From Candidatus Krumholzibacteriota bacterium (lineage in GTDB: Bacteria > Krumholzibacteriota > Krumholzibacteriia > Krumholzibacteriales > Krumholzibacteriaceae): a stretch of DNA of 56,312 nucleotides. Position numbers and translations under genes: made by a program. The stretch lies in contig JAFGEZ010000031.1 in assembly GCA_016931295.1 (NCBI GenBank), positions 1 through 56,312 of the forward strand, written 5' to 3'. This document shows positions 26,401 through 34,511 of this stretch, piece by piece. The first letter of the stretch is position 1; every line of letters starts with the position of its first letter. Under the pieces are notes generated by a model. The model was not told the origin of the DNA, did not search any database, and worked only from the letters and a program-made list of their open reading frames with translations.

Positions 26401-26777
26401 CGGAAGAGGATCTGTTTGCCCGAGGGATGCCAGTCGACGACGAGGTCACCCATCGAATGGTAGGTCAGCCGCTTCGGCACGCCGCCGCCCACGGGGATCG
26501 TGTAGACGTCGTTGTTGCCGTCGTAGAGGCCGGTGAAGGCGATCGTCTCCCCGTCCGGGGAGAACTTCGCGAAGCCCTCGTTCCCGCCGTGCGACGTGAG
26601 CCTCGTCGCCGTGCCTCCTTCGGCCGGCACGAGCCAGAGATCGCCGCCGTACGTGAAGACGATCCTGTCGCCGTGGATGTCGGGAAAGCGCATGAGACGG
26701 CTTTCCGGCTCGGCGTGCGCGACGCCGGCGACCATCAGGGCCGCCACGACCAGGAACAGCAGTTCCCGTTTGCCCAT
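23484..26777 (-). CDS. Tricorn-type S41 protease homologue, exported
   Basis: 1097-aa serine peptidase with a Sec signal (MGKRELLFLVVAALMVAGVAHA). Two beta-propeller segments built of WD40/TolB-like blades (SPDG, HPSGK, SPDSK; residues 30-540) would gate entry. An acidic-basic linker (about 540-590, runs of EEKKDE) follows, then the core domains with a PDZ-like segment (near 830). Catalytic residues by family alignment: His760 (CVGHSYVGG), Ser985 (RAGSGGDAF) and Glu1045 (DVENEGIAPD). Their spacing is close to Thermoplasma tricorn H746/S965/E1023; the Ser before His there is Gly here. Expected to trim 6-12-mer peptides, here in the periplasm rather than the cytosol. AAGGAGAGG precedes the ATG at 26777. 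Confidence 0.92.
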   Translation of the reverse strand: MGKRELLFLVVAALMVAGVAHAEPESRLMRFPDIHGDRIVFTYGGDLWLVPAEGGTATRLTSHGGNEGFAKFSPDGETIAFTGLYDGNNDVYTIPVGGGVPKRLTYHSMGDLVVDWHPSGKQILFRSSRESKTNPGPRYRRLFLVGVDGGYPEALPLFEGELTSFSPDGTKIAYNRMSREFRTWKRYRGGMAQEIWLYDLKKNVSEKLTDFEGTDAFPMWFGDRVYFVSDRSHAMNIFCLDMKTREIRQITSHREYDVKWPSLGDGRIVYENGGFLYVLDLATEKAERIKVQVPGELNSTRPHFVNAAGMIRTFDLSASGKRAIFGARGEIFTVPAEKGVARNISRTSGVRERSPAYSPDGRWIAYFADETGEYELYTRPADGTGDPVRVTKGLHNYPFLLKWSPDSKKILFYDQTFKLYWADVEAKKFHVIDEDDWGDLNDFAWSHDSKWIAYSKRDFDSALSSIWLYSLDEGRSQRVTSGMYNDYDPTFDPGGKYLFFVSDRSQNIRFHSREFDVDFPYPSTVCVLTLAADTPSLLAPESDEVEVKEEEKKDENENGDEKKKKNEEKTDEEKKDEEGIKIDFDGIEHRVVALPLGTGNFIGLYALEGKLLFAEVPSTPISLNGMPGSAELKFFDFKEREAKTVIAGINGYDVSADGKKIIYSARGQYGIIDVAPGKKVGDGSISTAGLTMKLDPRAEWAQMFNEAWRLERDFFYVDNMHGVDWDAMKKRYEQFIPYLTSRDDLNYVIGELIAELCVGHSYVGGGDYYPSASFIGGGKLGCDLEIDSKSGRYRISKIYGGRNWDPQFIAPLAQPGIAVEEGNFLLAINGVDLKYPTNPYELLEGLAGEQTIVTVGTTPGDDDPKDYTVVPVASDINLRYDDWVEGNRLKTLEASGGKIGYIHVPSTAVWGLVEFARQFYAQARMEGIVVDVRYNSGGWMPTLFTDRLSRRISSLWGERYGRVNPFPVAAPVGHMACIINERAGSGGDAFPFFFRQNKLGPLVGKRTWGGLVGMNRNLPLVDGGMVTVPTVGFMNLDEEYDVENEGIAPDIEVENMPDEVVKGRDPQLERTIEYLMQKISEDPPRTKYTKPKDPDKS

Positions 26778-27131
26778 GGGTCCTCTCCTTTCGAATGACT
26801 GAAGGACATATCGAGACATGCGCCCGATCCGCGCATGGTCTTCTTGTATACTGTCCGCGCGCCGATAAGTTTCACGGCCGGCGCTCTTTTTTCCGCCCCG
26901 CCCTTCCGGCCGCCCCGCGTGGGGGATATCACTCATTTGAACCGCCTGTTTGAAACCGGTCCGGAAAACCGGCCGTAGACAAGAGCGTGTGCCGCGGCCG
27001 AAGAGGGCGCGGCGACCGACGCCGGACGGAAGACGGCCGGAAGGAGGTGGATCCGCCGTCACCGCCGCCGCCCCGCGACCGATACCGGAGACGATACAAA
27101 ACGAGAAACGACAACGACGAAAGGTGCTTCG
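26778..27131. other. Gene-free divergent intergenic region (354 bp)
   Basis: No credible coding frame. It holds a GTATAC palindrome: minus-strand TATACA at 26850-26845 with GTGAAA 19 bp upstream may be the tricorn promoter. A T-rich, lower-GC centre lies near 26840-26960. AAAGG lies about eight bases before the ATG at 27132. I see no clear promoter for the plus-strand gene. Confidence 0.4.
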
Positions 27132-27674
27132 ATGAGACACGCTATCGCATTTCTCCTGGTGCTGCTGGTTCCCGCCGCGATCCTGGCCGATCCCGCGATC
27201 GGCTTCTTCTTCGACGCGGAAGCGTCGGTGAACACGCTCGACGATCCCCTGCCGATGGTCGCGATGGACGGATACGTCTTCGCGGTCGGATTCGAATGCT
27301 ACGTCACGGCCGCCGAGTTCAAGGTGACCTATCCTGCCGCCATGATCTGGACGGGCGAGGAATTCACCGCCTCCCTCTCGATGGGCCAGACGACCTCGGG
27401 CGTCTCCCTCTCCTTCTGGCCGCCCCTGAACGGCTGGGTGCCCGGCTACAACCTGATGGCGACCGTCCATTTCATTCTGACCGGCGATTGCGACGCGATC
27501 GGGAACGATGTGCCGATCGTCGTCGGGCCGCACCCCGACACGGGGCTCGTCCAGGCGGCGATGTGGCCCGACAACGTCCTCTTCGATGCGGTCGGGCTGA
27601 CCGCGACGATCTGCCCGTCATCGATCGGCGTGGAGGAGGAGAGCTGGGGAGCGATCAAGTCGATGCTGAAATAG
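27132..27674 (+). CDS. Secreted protein with uncharacterised FFD domain
   Basis: 180-aa exported protein. Signal peptide MRHAIAFLLVLLVPAAILA, then a single beta-rich domain beginning AIGFFFDAEAS (22-32), with DGYVF (46-50), EF (62-63) and MG-x5-GVSLSF-x-PP (84-98). The same ordered pattern recurs in the lipoprotein at 33672-34511, so this is a real domain, although I know no name for it. A short C-terminal helix ESWGAIKSMLK follows the last Cys and may be a sorting or interaction tag. The start is supported by AAAGG eight bases upstream. It is followed by a strong hairpin. Confidence 0.75.
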   Translation: MRHAIAFLLVLLVPAAILADPAIGFFFDAEASVNTLDDPLPMVAMDGYVFAVGFECYVTAAEFKVTYPAAMIWTGEEFTASLSMGQTTSGVSLSFWPPLNGWVPGYNLMATVHFILTGDCDAIGNDVPIVVGPHPDTGLVQAAMWPDNVLFDAVGLTATICPSSIGVEEESWGAIKSMLK

Positions 27675-27703
27675 CGGGATAGAGACGGTGATCTCTCCTG
27701 CCG

Positions 27704-27733
27704 GTCGGGCGTTCCCCCCGGGGAGCGCCCGAC
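27704..27733. terminator. Bidirectional hairpin between convergent genes
   Basis: 13-bp stem (27704-27716 with 27721-27733, one G-T pair) and 4-nt loop. It lies between the ends of the FFD-domain gene and the FTR gene. There is no T-tract, so the terminator role is inferred from position. Confidence 0.5.
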
Positions 27734-27810
27734 TCGCGTATTCTCCGCCGCGGAGGCGGGCGTCGCCACCGGCGCGAAGGGCACACAACCGGCGCCCGGC
27801 GGCGGGTCCG

Positions 27811-28155
27811 TCACCGCTCCGGGTGGTCGGATTTCCCGGGCGGGCGGCGTTCCGGGACGAAGACGCGGGGGATCGTGCCCTCGTTCCATTCCCGCGAGAC
27901 GTAGAGGTTGCAGAAGCAGGAGCCGAACTCGGCGACGTCGGGTTTCCGGTAGTCGCAGGGACACATGATGTCGGCGTCCCATTCCCGGTTCCCCGAGGCG
28001 AGCCGGCAGGGGCAGGCCAGGTAGCCGTACCGTTCGCGGTTGACGAGCAGCCCCTCGAGGAGCTCGAGGGTGCGCTCGCGGTCGTCGTTGAAGCAATACC
28101 CCTTCTTCTCCTGCAGCGGCTTGAGCCGCTCGTAGAGCTTTTCGGCCTCGGTCAT
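27811..28155 (-). CDS. Ferredoxin-thioredoxin reductase catalytic-subunit-like protein
   Basis: 114-aa cytoplasmic iron-sulfur disulfide reductase. The three signature cysteine pairs are present in order: CPC in YLACPCRL, CPC in IMCPCDYR, and CFC in GSCFCNLY. They give the 4Fe-4S ligands and the redox-active disulfide of the FTR beta chain. No variable-subunit gene is present, as in other bacteria with stand-alone catalytic subunits. The ATG overlaps the stop of the glutaredoxin gene (ATGA), so the two are translationally coupled and the glutaredoxin is the likely electron acceptor. The donor is presumably a ferredoxin encoded elsewhere. Confidence 0.88.
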   Translation of the reverse strand: MTEAEKLYERLKPLQEKKGYCFNDDRERTLELLEGLLVNRERYGYLACPCRLASGNREWDADIMCPCDYRKPDVAEFGSCFCNLYVSREWNEGTIPRVFVPERRPPGKSDHPER

Positions 28156-28415
28156 GGCAGTTTCAGCGCCTTCCTGATCTCGTCCTCCCTGAATCCGACG
28201 ATGACGACGTCGCCGCCGATGACGATCGTCGGATAGGAACGGCGCGGGTTGAGTTCTTTGATCTCGTCGACTGCCTTCTTCTTCTCGTCCTGTTCGAGGA
28301 GGTCGACGTCGACGAATTCGTATGGCACGCCGCACTCCTCCATGAAGCGCTTGGCCGCCCTGCAGTGGCTGCACGTGCTGATCGTGTACATGAACACCGA
28401 CGGGGTGTCGCTCAC
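28152..28415 (-). CDS. Glutaredoxin/NrdH-like redoxin
   Basis: 87-aa thioredoxin-fold protein. Active site CSHC near residue 15 ([11 protein letters not shown]), the cis-proline segment SYPTIVIGG, and a closing [11 protein letters not shown] helix. The start is a GTG at 28415, set by a strong AAGGAGG six bases upstream; the first in-frame ATG would remove the first strand. It is the first gene of a two-gene operon with the FTR-like protein, suggesting that ferredoxin rather than NADPH or glutathione reduces it. Divergent from the sirtuin gene. Confidence 0.88.
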   Translation of the reverse strand: MSDTPSVFMYTISTCSHCRAAKRFMEECGVPYEFVDVDLLEQDEKKKAVDEIKELNPRRSYPTIVIGGDVVIVGFREDEIRKALKLP

Positions 28416-28426
28416 GCCGTTCCTCC

Positions 28427-28456
28427 TTGCCCGCTGTTGATGATCGGGAGTATCTT
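28427..28456 (+). promoter_or_regulatory. Promoter of the sirtuin gene
   Basis: TTGCCC (28427-28432), 18-bp spacer, TATCTT (28451-28456), about 72 bp before the start codon and close to the divergent glutaredoxin start. Confidence 0.4.
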
Positions 28457-28528
28457 CGCACAGTCGGCGCCGCGGGGCAACCGGTAATCGCGCCCGGACG
28501 CCTCGGGCCGCCGGCGGGAGGAATGTCG

Positions 28529-29251
28529 ATGGAACGACTCGCCGAACTGATCGAATCGTCGGTCCACGTCGTCGCATTCACCGGCGCGGGGGTGTCGACC
28601 TTGTCGGGGATCAGGGATTTCCGCGGGGAGAACGGCCTCTACCGGACGCTCGACGCCGACCGCGTCTTCGACATCCGCCATTTCGTCGACGATCCCGCGT
28701 ACTACTACCGCCATACGAAAAACTTCATCTACGACCTCGACGGGAAGACGCCGAGCATCGTCCACACCGAGCTCGCGCGGCTCGAGGAGGCGGGGATCGT
28801 CCGCGCCGTCATCACGCAGAACATCGATCTTCTCCACCAGAAGGCCGGCTCGCGGACGGTCATCGAGGTGCACGGCACCCCGTCGGTGCATCGCTGCCTC
28901 GACTGCGGCCGGGAGTTCTCCTTCGCCGAGATCGCCGCGATCGTCCGCCGCGACGAGGTGCCGTGGTGCGACTGCGGCGGCGCGATCAAGCCGGACGTGA
29001 CCTTCTTCGGCGAGGCCCTGCCGGCGCGGGCGATCGAGGGGGCCGTCCGGGAGTGCGCGCGGGCCGACCTGCTGCTCGTCCTCGGCTCCTCGCTCGTCGT
29101 GACCCCGGCCGCCCATTTCCCGCTTTATACGATCGAGCACGGCGGCAGGATCGTCATCGTCAACCGCATGCCGACCCCGCTCGACCGCTACGCCGCGCTC
29201 CGCTACGACGAGCTCGAGACGGTCTTCGCCTTCCTCCACGATCGGCTGTGA
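28529..29251 (+). CDS. Sir2-family NAD-dependent protein deacylase
   Basis: 240-aa sirtuin that removes acyl groups from lysine using NAD. Visible motifs: [18 protein letters not shown] (NAD pocket), [13 protein letters not shown], catalytic His in EVHGT, zinc cysteines CLDC and CDC in WCDCGG, and KPDVTFFGE followed by GSSLVVTPA. Length is typical of compact bacterial enzymes. An ATG at 28523 is also in frame; 28529 is better placed relative to GGGAGGA (28516-28522). It has its own promoter. Substrates cannot be inferred from the neighbours. Confidence 0.92.
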   Translation: MERLAELIESSVHVVAFTGAGVSTLSGIRDFRGENGLYRTLDADRVFDIRHFVDDPAYYYRHTKNFIYDLDGKTPSIVHTELARLEEAGIVRAVITQNIDLLHQKAGSRTVIEVHGTPSVHRCLDCGREFSFAEIAAIVRRDEVPWCDCGGAIKPDVTFFGEALPARAIEGAVRECARADLLLVLGSSLVVTPAAHFPLYTIEHGGRIVIVNRMPTPLDRYAALRYDELETVFAFLHDRL

Positions 29252-29421
29252 GACCGGGCCGGCGGAAATCCCCGGCCGGCGCCCGGCGCGTTTTCGCTTG
29301 GATCGATCCGGCGCGCGTGCGATGATTTCGGCCGACGGAACGCGTGGGTGCAAGTTATGTCCAGGCCGCGGCCATCCCGACTTGCGGGGTGGCCGTGTCC
29401 TTTTTCCGCGGGAGGGTATCG

Positions 29422-31077
29422 ATGGAGACCGGGATCGTCGTCATCGCCGTGTATCTCGCCGCCGTCGTCGCGATCGGGCTCGCGGCGCGCACGCGCTGGC
29501 GCAGCGGGCCCGAGGAGTACTTCCTCGCCGGGCGCACACTCGGCGGGCTCGTGTTCCTCGGGACGATGGCGGCCACGAATTTCTCCGCCTTCACCGTGTT
29601 CGGCGCCTCGGGCGCCGGGTATCGCGACGGCTACGCCTTCTTCCCGATCGTCGGGTTCGGCACCGGTTTCATGGCGCTCTCCTTCTGGGTCGTCGGCCGG
29701 AAGATCCACCTGATCGGCAGGGAGCGCGGGCTGGTCACCCCCGCCGAGCTCGTCTCGTTCCTCTACGGAAGCCGCCCGCTGGCGGGGCTCTTCGCGCTCG
29801 TCATGATCGTCTTCACCGTGCCGTACATCGCCCTCCAGCCGATGGCCGGCGGCTATGTCCTGCGCGAGCTCTTCGGCATCCCCCATGCGGCCGGGGCGGC
29901 GCTCGTGACCGTCGCCATCGTCCTGTACGTGCTCCGCGGCGGTCTCCGGGCGGTCGCCTGGACCGACGTCTTCCAGGGACTGCTGATGGTCGGTCTCCTC
30001 GTGGCGGCGTTCGTCACGGTCGCCGGCCGCCTCGGCGGCTTCGAGCGGATACACGCCTCGCTGCGCGATGCGCATCCCGCGCTGCTCTCGCGTCCCGGCG
30101 GGGAGGGACGGTTCACGCCGGAGATCTGGCTCAGCTACCTTCTGCTCTGGTTCCTCTGCGACCCGATGTTCCCGCAGCTCTTCCAGCGGTTCTACGCGGC
30201 GAGGGACGTGGCCGCCATCCGGCGCGCCATGCTGTGGTATCCGGCCGTCTGCACGGGCGTCTTCTTTCTCCCCGTCGCGCTCGGGGTCATGGGACGCCTC
30301 GCCGTTCCCGGCCTCGAGGGGGCCGCGGCCGACCAAATCCTTCCCGCGATGCTCGGGCCGCTCTGCGGGGAGACGATGGCGGCCCTGATCATGACGGCGG
30401 GGCTCGCCGCCCTCATGTCGACGATGGATTCGCAGCTCCTCACGCTCGGTTCGATCTTCGGACGCGACGTGTGGCCGCTCGTCTCAAGGTCGCCGGGCGC
30501 GGGCGAGAGCATGGCCGGGCGGATCTTCGTGCCGGTTCTCGCGGCGGCGGGGTTGCTTTTCGCCGTCGATCCGCCGGGGACGATCCTCGCGATCGCCACG
30601 CAGGCGTTCACCGGCCTCGCCGTCCTCTTTCCGACGGTCCTTTTCGGCCTCTACCTCGAACAACCGAGCGCGCCGGCGGCCATCCTCTCGATCATCGCCG
30701 GCGAGGCGGTCGTTTTCCTCGCCATGGCGGGGATCGTTCCCACGGGGGGGTTCCTGCCCGTTTTTCCCGCCGTCGCCGCCGCGGCCGGCGTCTACGCCGC
30801 CGTCGCCCTCGCCGCAAGCCGGCGGATTCGTCTCCGGGCGCCGGTCTCGCGCCGGAACGCCGCGTTCGGTGCGGCATTCGCGCTTCTTCTCGCTCTCGCC
30901 GTCGACCGGTGGTGGTGGAACTCGTCGCGGCCGTCGTTGGGCGGGTTCCCCGCGTGGTTGTGGTTCTTCCTGTTGCTCTCCGGCGTCCAGACGGCTCTCA
31001 TGGCCGTGTGGACGCGCCGGTCAGGCCACACGACGGGCGATCGCGGTTGCCTTCGCCGGCCCGCCGGGGTAGAGTGA
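29422..31077 (+). CDS. Sodium:solute symporter (SSS family)
   Basis: 551-aa integral membrane transporter with about 13 hydrophobic helices. Family features: RSGPEEYFLAGRTLGG before TM2, MAATNFSAFTVFGASGAGY, FCDPMFPQLFQRFYAARD-type loop, and the sodium-site region GLAALMSTMDSQLLTLGSIF. The substrate (sugar, amino acid, pantothenate or proline) cannot be read. The ATG at 29422 has GGAGGG five bases upstream. The C-terminal coding end contains the promoter of the next gene. Confidence 0.9.
   Translation: METGIVVIAVYLAAVVAIGLAARTRWRSGPEEYFLAGRTLGGLVFLGTMAATNFSAFTVFGASGAGYRDGYAFFPIVGFGTGFMALSFWVVGRKIHLIGRERGLVTPAELVSFLYGSRPLAGLFALVMIVFTVPYIALQPMAGGYVLRELFGIPHAAGAALVTVAIVLYVLRGGLRAVAWTDVFQGLLMVGLLVAAFVTVAGRLGGFERIHASLRDAHPALLSRPGGEGRFTPEIWLSYLLLWFLCDPMFPQLFQRFYAARDVAAIRRAMLWYPAVCTGVFFLPVALGVMGRLAVPGLEGAAADQILPAMLGPLCGETMAALIMTAGLAALMSTMDSQLLTLGSIFGRDVWPLVSRSPGAGESMAGRIFVPVLAAAGLLFAVDPPGTILAIATQAFTGLAVLFPTVLFGLYLEQPSAPAAILSIIAGEAVVFLAMAGIVPTGGFLPVFPAVAAAAGVYAAVALAASRRIRLRAPVSRRNAAFGAAFALLLALAVDRWWWNSSRPSLGGFPAWLWFFLLLSGVQTALMAVWTRRSGHTTGDRGCLRRPAGVE
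31047..31075 (+). promoter_or_regulatory. Promoter of the AsmA-like gene inside the symporter 3' end
   Basis: TTGCCT (31047-31052), 17-bp spacer, TAGAGT (31070-31075), overlapping the last codons of the symporter and giving a leader of about 27 nt. Confidence 0.45.
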
Positions 31078-31108
31078 GACCGTTACGGGCCTTTACAGGG
31101 AGAGCGCC

Positions 31109-33559
31109 ATGTCGAGGGGCAAGAAATCCGCGTTGATCGTCGTCGCCGTCATCCTGTTCCTGGTCGTCGCCGCGAGCGTCGCCATCAGGATCGTCCTCAC
31201 GCCGGAGAAGCTCCGCACGCTCGTCGTGCCGCGGATCGAACGCGCCACCCGGGCGAGCGTCGCCTTCGAGACGATCGGCGTCAGGTTCCCTTTCGGTTTC
31301 GGCGTGGATATCGGCGAGCTCTCCGTCGAGAAGACGACGGCCGGCGGCGAGACGATCGCGCTCGTGGCCCGAAAGACGATCGTCCGGGCGAAGCTTGTGT
31401 CCCTGATCCGGCGGCGGCCGGAGATCGACCGCGTCGAGATCGACGGCGCCTCGCTCGGCGTCTCCGGCGCTCCGGGGGGCAGGAAGATCGACGTCCGCGG
31501 TCTCTCGGCCGTTTTGTCGGCCAGGCCGGCAGGAAACGCCTTCGACGTGCAGGCAGGTTTCCGGGCCGATACAATCGCCGTCCGCCGCGGGGCGGGAGCG
31601 GCCCCGATCGTCGCGGAGCGACTCCGCCTCGAGGTGGATGCGGCGGTCGACGCCGATTACGAGAACGTCTCGATCCGCGAGGCGACGATCTCGTGGGACG
31701 ACCTGGCGACGGTCGTCGTCACGGGCACCGTGTCCGAACTGCACGACCGGCGCGTGGTCGATCTCGACGCGACCGTGCCGCCGGCGCCGGCCGCGCCCGT
31801 CGCGGCGAAACTCGCGGCCCTCCGTGCCGCGGCCGATCTCGACCGCGGCGAGCGGGAAATCGCCGACAGGCCGGCCGCGGAAGTGACCGCGGGCTCGTTC
31901 AACGCGACGGTGAAGGCCCGGGGCAGCATGGCCCTTCTCTCCGACATGGGCATCGACGGCGAGATCTCGCTCGCCGGTGTCCAGGTGACGCACCCGGCGC
32001 TCGCCGTTCCAATCCGTATCGACGGGACGGTCTCGATGACCGACCGCGGTCTCGCGGCCGAGGAACTCGACGTCGTGCTCGGGCGCTCGACGGCGAAGGC
32101 CGGGTTCCGCATCGAGACGGCGAACGGCCTCGATCCGGAGACGGCGGCCGTCTCGGTCGACGCGGCGATCGACGCGGCCGACCTGGCCGCGGCGTTGCGC
32201 GTCGAGGGCGCGGCGATCTCCGGCGCGGCCCGGTTGCGTCTCGAGGTCTCGGGCCGCCCGGCGGCCCTTGCGGCGCTCTTCCCGGCCGGAACCCGCGAGA
32301 TGGAGCCGAAAACGATCGGCTGGGCATGGCGCAACGCGGCCGTCGCGGGCTCGATCGAGACGGAGAAGATCGCCCTGTCGCGCGAGGGCGCCCCGCTCGG
32401 CGTCGCGGATCTCGACCTGTCCGCGACGATCGCGGGCGGCGACATCGATAACGTCGACGCGAGGTGCACTGTCGGCGGCCGGCCATGGCGCCTGACCGGC
32501 GGGATGAAGAACGCCTTCCCCGCCCTCGCCGAACTGGCCCTCGTCCTGCGCGACAGGCCCGACGCTCCTCTCCTCGATGTCCTCGACCAGATGGAGAACG
32601 TTCCCGACGCTCGATTCGATCTCTCCGGCCGCGCCTTCGACGCGCGTCCCTTCCAGCGGACGGGGGCCGAACGGATCGCCGCGCGGCCGCCGGCCGGGGG
32701 CGGGACGGCGGGCGCCCTCTCCGCTTCGCCCGCGGCGGGACCGGCGATCGTCCTTCTCAAACGCACCGCCTTCTCGGTGCGGATCGACACCCTGCTCGCG
32801 AAGGGGGCGACGGCCACGCAGATCGATTCGCGCGGCCGCGCGGCGAACGGGCAAATCACCGTCGATCCCGTCCGTTTCCGCTACGCCGGCGGGGAGGGGA
32901 GCGCCGTCGCGACGGTCGATCTGCGCGATCCGGCGAAGGTGAAGACCGATCTCCGGATCTCGCTGAACGAGATCGATGCCGCCACGGCCCTCGCGCCCTT
33001 CCCGGTCGCGGCGGGCGTTCTCTCGGGGACCTTCTCGATCGAGTCGACGGCGACTCTCTTCGCCGGCGAGGGGATCGATCCGATCGCCACGCTGACCGCA
33101 GCGGGCAACGCCGCGTCGAGCCGGGGATCGCTCAAACTCGACCGGTTCATCGCCCCGCTCGCGTCGTCGGCGCCCATCGACCTCTCCAGCATCCAGTCGG
33201 TCGACATCCGGCAACTGGCCGGCGCCTTCGACATCGCCGGGGGGCGCGTGCACGCGGAGGACTGGGCGATCTCGTCGAAAACGGGGGACTGGCTCGTCCG
33301 CGGTTCGTTCGGGTTCGACGGCTCGCTCGACTACGACGTCCAAATCAGCATCCCGCCGGCCGTCCAGCGCGACATGAAGGACCTGGCGAAATACGGCGAG
33401 CTCGTCGACCTGCTCCGCGACGGGAACGGGAACCTCCTGCTCCACTTCACCGTCGGCGGAACGGTGAAAAAGCCCACGGCGGTCCTCGATCTCGAGGGCG
33501 CGAAAAAGAAGGGCGCCGAGAAACTCATCGACCGGTTGCGGGAACGATTCCTCCGGTAG
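31109..33559 (+). CDS. AsmA-like inner-membrane-anchored protein
   Basis: 816 aa with one N-terminal anchor (residues 8-29, ALIVVAVILFLVVAASVAI). A long periplasmic beta-rich chain follows, which in AsmA/TamB-like proteins forms a lipid-conducting groove between membranes. The start VLTPEKLRTLVVPRIERATR and the VEIGELSVEK-like strand match the AsmA N-terminus. The end (RGSFGFDGSLDYDVQISIPP ... HFTVGGTVKKPTAVLDL) matches the AsmA C-terminal repeat. A low-complexity Ala/Pro/Gly segment lies near 530-550. Likely role: phospholipid transport or outer-membrane homeostasis, from family knowledge. Confidence 0.85.
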   Translation: MSRGKKSALIVVAVILFLVVAASVAIRIVLTPEKLRTLVVPRIERATRASVAFETIGVRFPFGFGVDIGELSVEKTTAGGETIALVARKTIVRAKLVSLIRRRPEIDRVEIDGASLGVSGAPGGRKIDVRGLSAVLSARPAGNAFDVQAGFRADTIAVRRGAGAAPIVAERLRLEVDAAVDADYENVSIREATISWDDLATVVVTGTVSELHDRRVVDLDATVPPAPAAPVAAKLAALRAAADLDRGEREIADRPAAEVTAGSFNATVKARGSMALLSDMGIDGEISLAGVQVTHPALAVPIRIDGTVSMTDRGLAAEELDVVLGRSTAKAGFRIETANGLDPETAAVSVDAAIDAADLAAALRVEGAAISGAARLRLEVSGRPAALAALFPAGTREMEPKTIGWAWRNAAVAGSIETEKIALSREGAPLGVADLDLSATIAGGDIDNVDARCTVGGRPWRLTGGMKNAFPALAELALVLRDRPDAPLLDVLDQMENVPDARFDLSGRAFDARPFQRTGAERIAARPPAGGGTAGALSASPAAGPAIVLLKRTAFSVRIDTLLAKGATATQIDSRGRAANGQITVDPVRFRYAGGEGSAVATVDLRDPAKVKTDLRISLNEIDAATALAPFPVAAGVLSGTFSIESTATLFAGEGIDPIATLTAAGNAASSRGSLKLDRFIAPLASSAPIDLSSIQSVDIRQLAGAFDIAGGRVHAEDWAISSKTGDWLVRGSFGFDGSLDYDVQISIPPAVQRDMKDLAKYGELVDLLRDGNGNLLLHFTVGGTVKKPTAVLDLEGAKKKGAEKLIDRLRERFLR

Positions 33560-33595
33560 CGGGCGGGGGGAACGACCGGAAGGCAAACGGCGGAA

Positions 33596-33656
33596 GAAAA
33601 GAAAAGCCCCCCGGGAGCGGCGGCAAACCGCCGGTTCCCGAGGGGCCGTTTCTTTT
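33596..33656. terminator. Bidirectional rho-independent terminator
   Basis: A long GC stem (about 33607-33623 with 33628-33645, a few mismatches) with an A-rich tract on the left (AAGAAAAGAAAAG) and TTTCTTTTCC on the right. It can stop transcription from both the AsmA-like gene and the convergent FFD-domain lipoprotein gene. Confidence 0.75.
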
Positions 33657-33671
33657 CCGGTTCTCTTCGGA

Positions 33672-34511
33672 CTAGAAGGTCATGTCGTAGTTGACCGCTG
33701 CCTTCCTGCCGCCGACCGATACCGTCGGGTAGCCGTCCTCGCAGGTCGCGATGCCCAGCAGACCGCTGCTCGGCATGGGCTCGAAGTTGAAGTTCAGGTC
33801 TTCGAGGTTCTGCATGAGAAGCAGGCCGAAGCTCGCGACGTGGATCGGTTCGTACGCCAGCATCGGGCGGTTGAACGAGATCGCGATGCCGTTGAACGGG
33901 TCGCCCATCGTCAAGGCGACATGGTCGGGATGCGTGACGTTGACGATACCGTACTGGGAGCCCGCCTCGAGCGAGACGCCTTCCCTGTCGGTCAGCGTCA
34001 GCATGAACTCGCAGGCGCGGGCGCAATCGACCCCGCTGCCCTCGAGCATGATGTAGACGTAGCAGTCGAGCTGGGTGAACGCGGACGTGTTGGCCGCGCA
34101 GACCGTGGCGTCGCCGTCGAAGAAGATGGCGAGCGACGGGTTCTCGGGCACGTCGATCGTCAGCGTGTACGGCATGGAGACCGTCTCGCTGCCCGCGTCG
34201 GTGCACTCGATCGTGAACGTCCATTCCCCGGCGTCGTCCGTCATGCCGACGATCTCGCCGTCAGCCGTCATGCTGAAGCCCGCGGGAAGCGAGCTGCCGA
34301 TGGCGAGCGACCACGAGTAGGGCTCGGAACCGTTGACGGCCTCGAGCTGCATGGCGTACGGCGAACAGGTGTAACCCGCGGGAACCGTGGCCGTGGTGAT
34401 CTCGAAATCGGCCGGTTCCGGGGTCGGCGTCACCGTGGAATCGTCATCTGAGCACGACATAACGAGCACGCTCAGCATGAGACCCATCAGGACTACGAAG
34501 ACTTTCCTCAT
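33672..34511 (-). CDS. Lipoprotein with Ig-like (He_PIG) and FFD domains
   Basis: 279-aa lipoprotein; signal ends LSVLVMSC followed by SDDDS (outer-membrane-type +2 Ser). A threonine/proline linker leads to a putative-Ig domain (about 36-120; GYTCSPYAMQLEAVNG, SLPAGFSMTADGEIVG). Then comes the uncharacterised domain (127-260) shared with 27132-27674: AIFFDGDAT, DCYVY, CEF, and MG-x4-GIAISF-x2-PM. Several Cys pairs suggest disulfides. AAGGAGG eight bases before the ATG at 34511 fixes the start. Its function is unknown; it is probably a surface adhesin or binding protein. Confidence 0.8.
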   Translation of the reverse strand: MRKVFVVLMGLMLSVLVMSCSDDDSTVTPTPEPADFEITTATVPAGYTCSPYAMQLEAVNGSEPYSWSLAIGSSLPAGFSMTADGEIVGMTDDAGEWTFTIECTDAGSETVSMPYTLTIDVPENPSLAIFFDGDATVCAANTSAFTQLDCYVYIMLEGSGVDCARACEFMLTLTDREGVSLEAGSQYGIVNVTHPDHVALTMGDPFNGIAISFNRPMLAYEPIHVASFGLLLMQNLEDLNFNFEPMPSSGLLGIATCEDGYPTVSVGGRKAAVNYDMTF

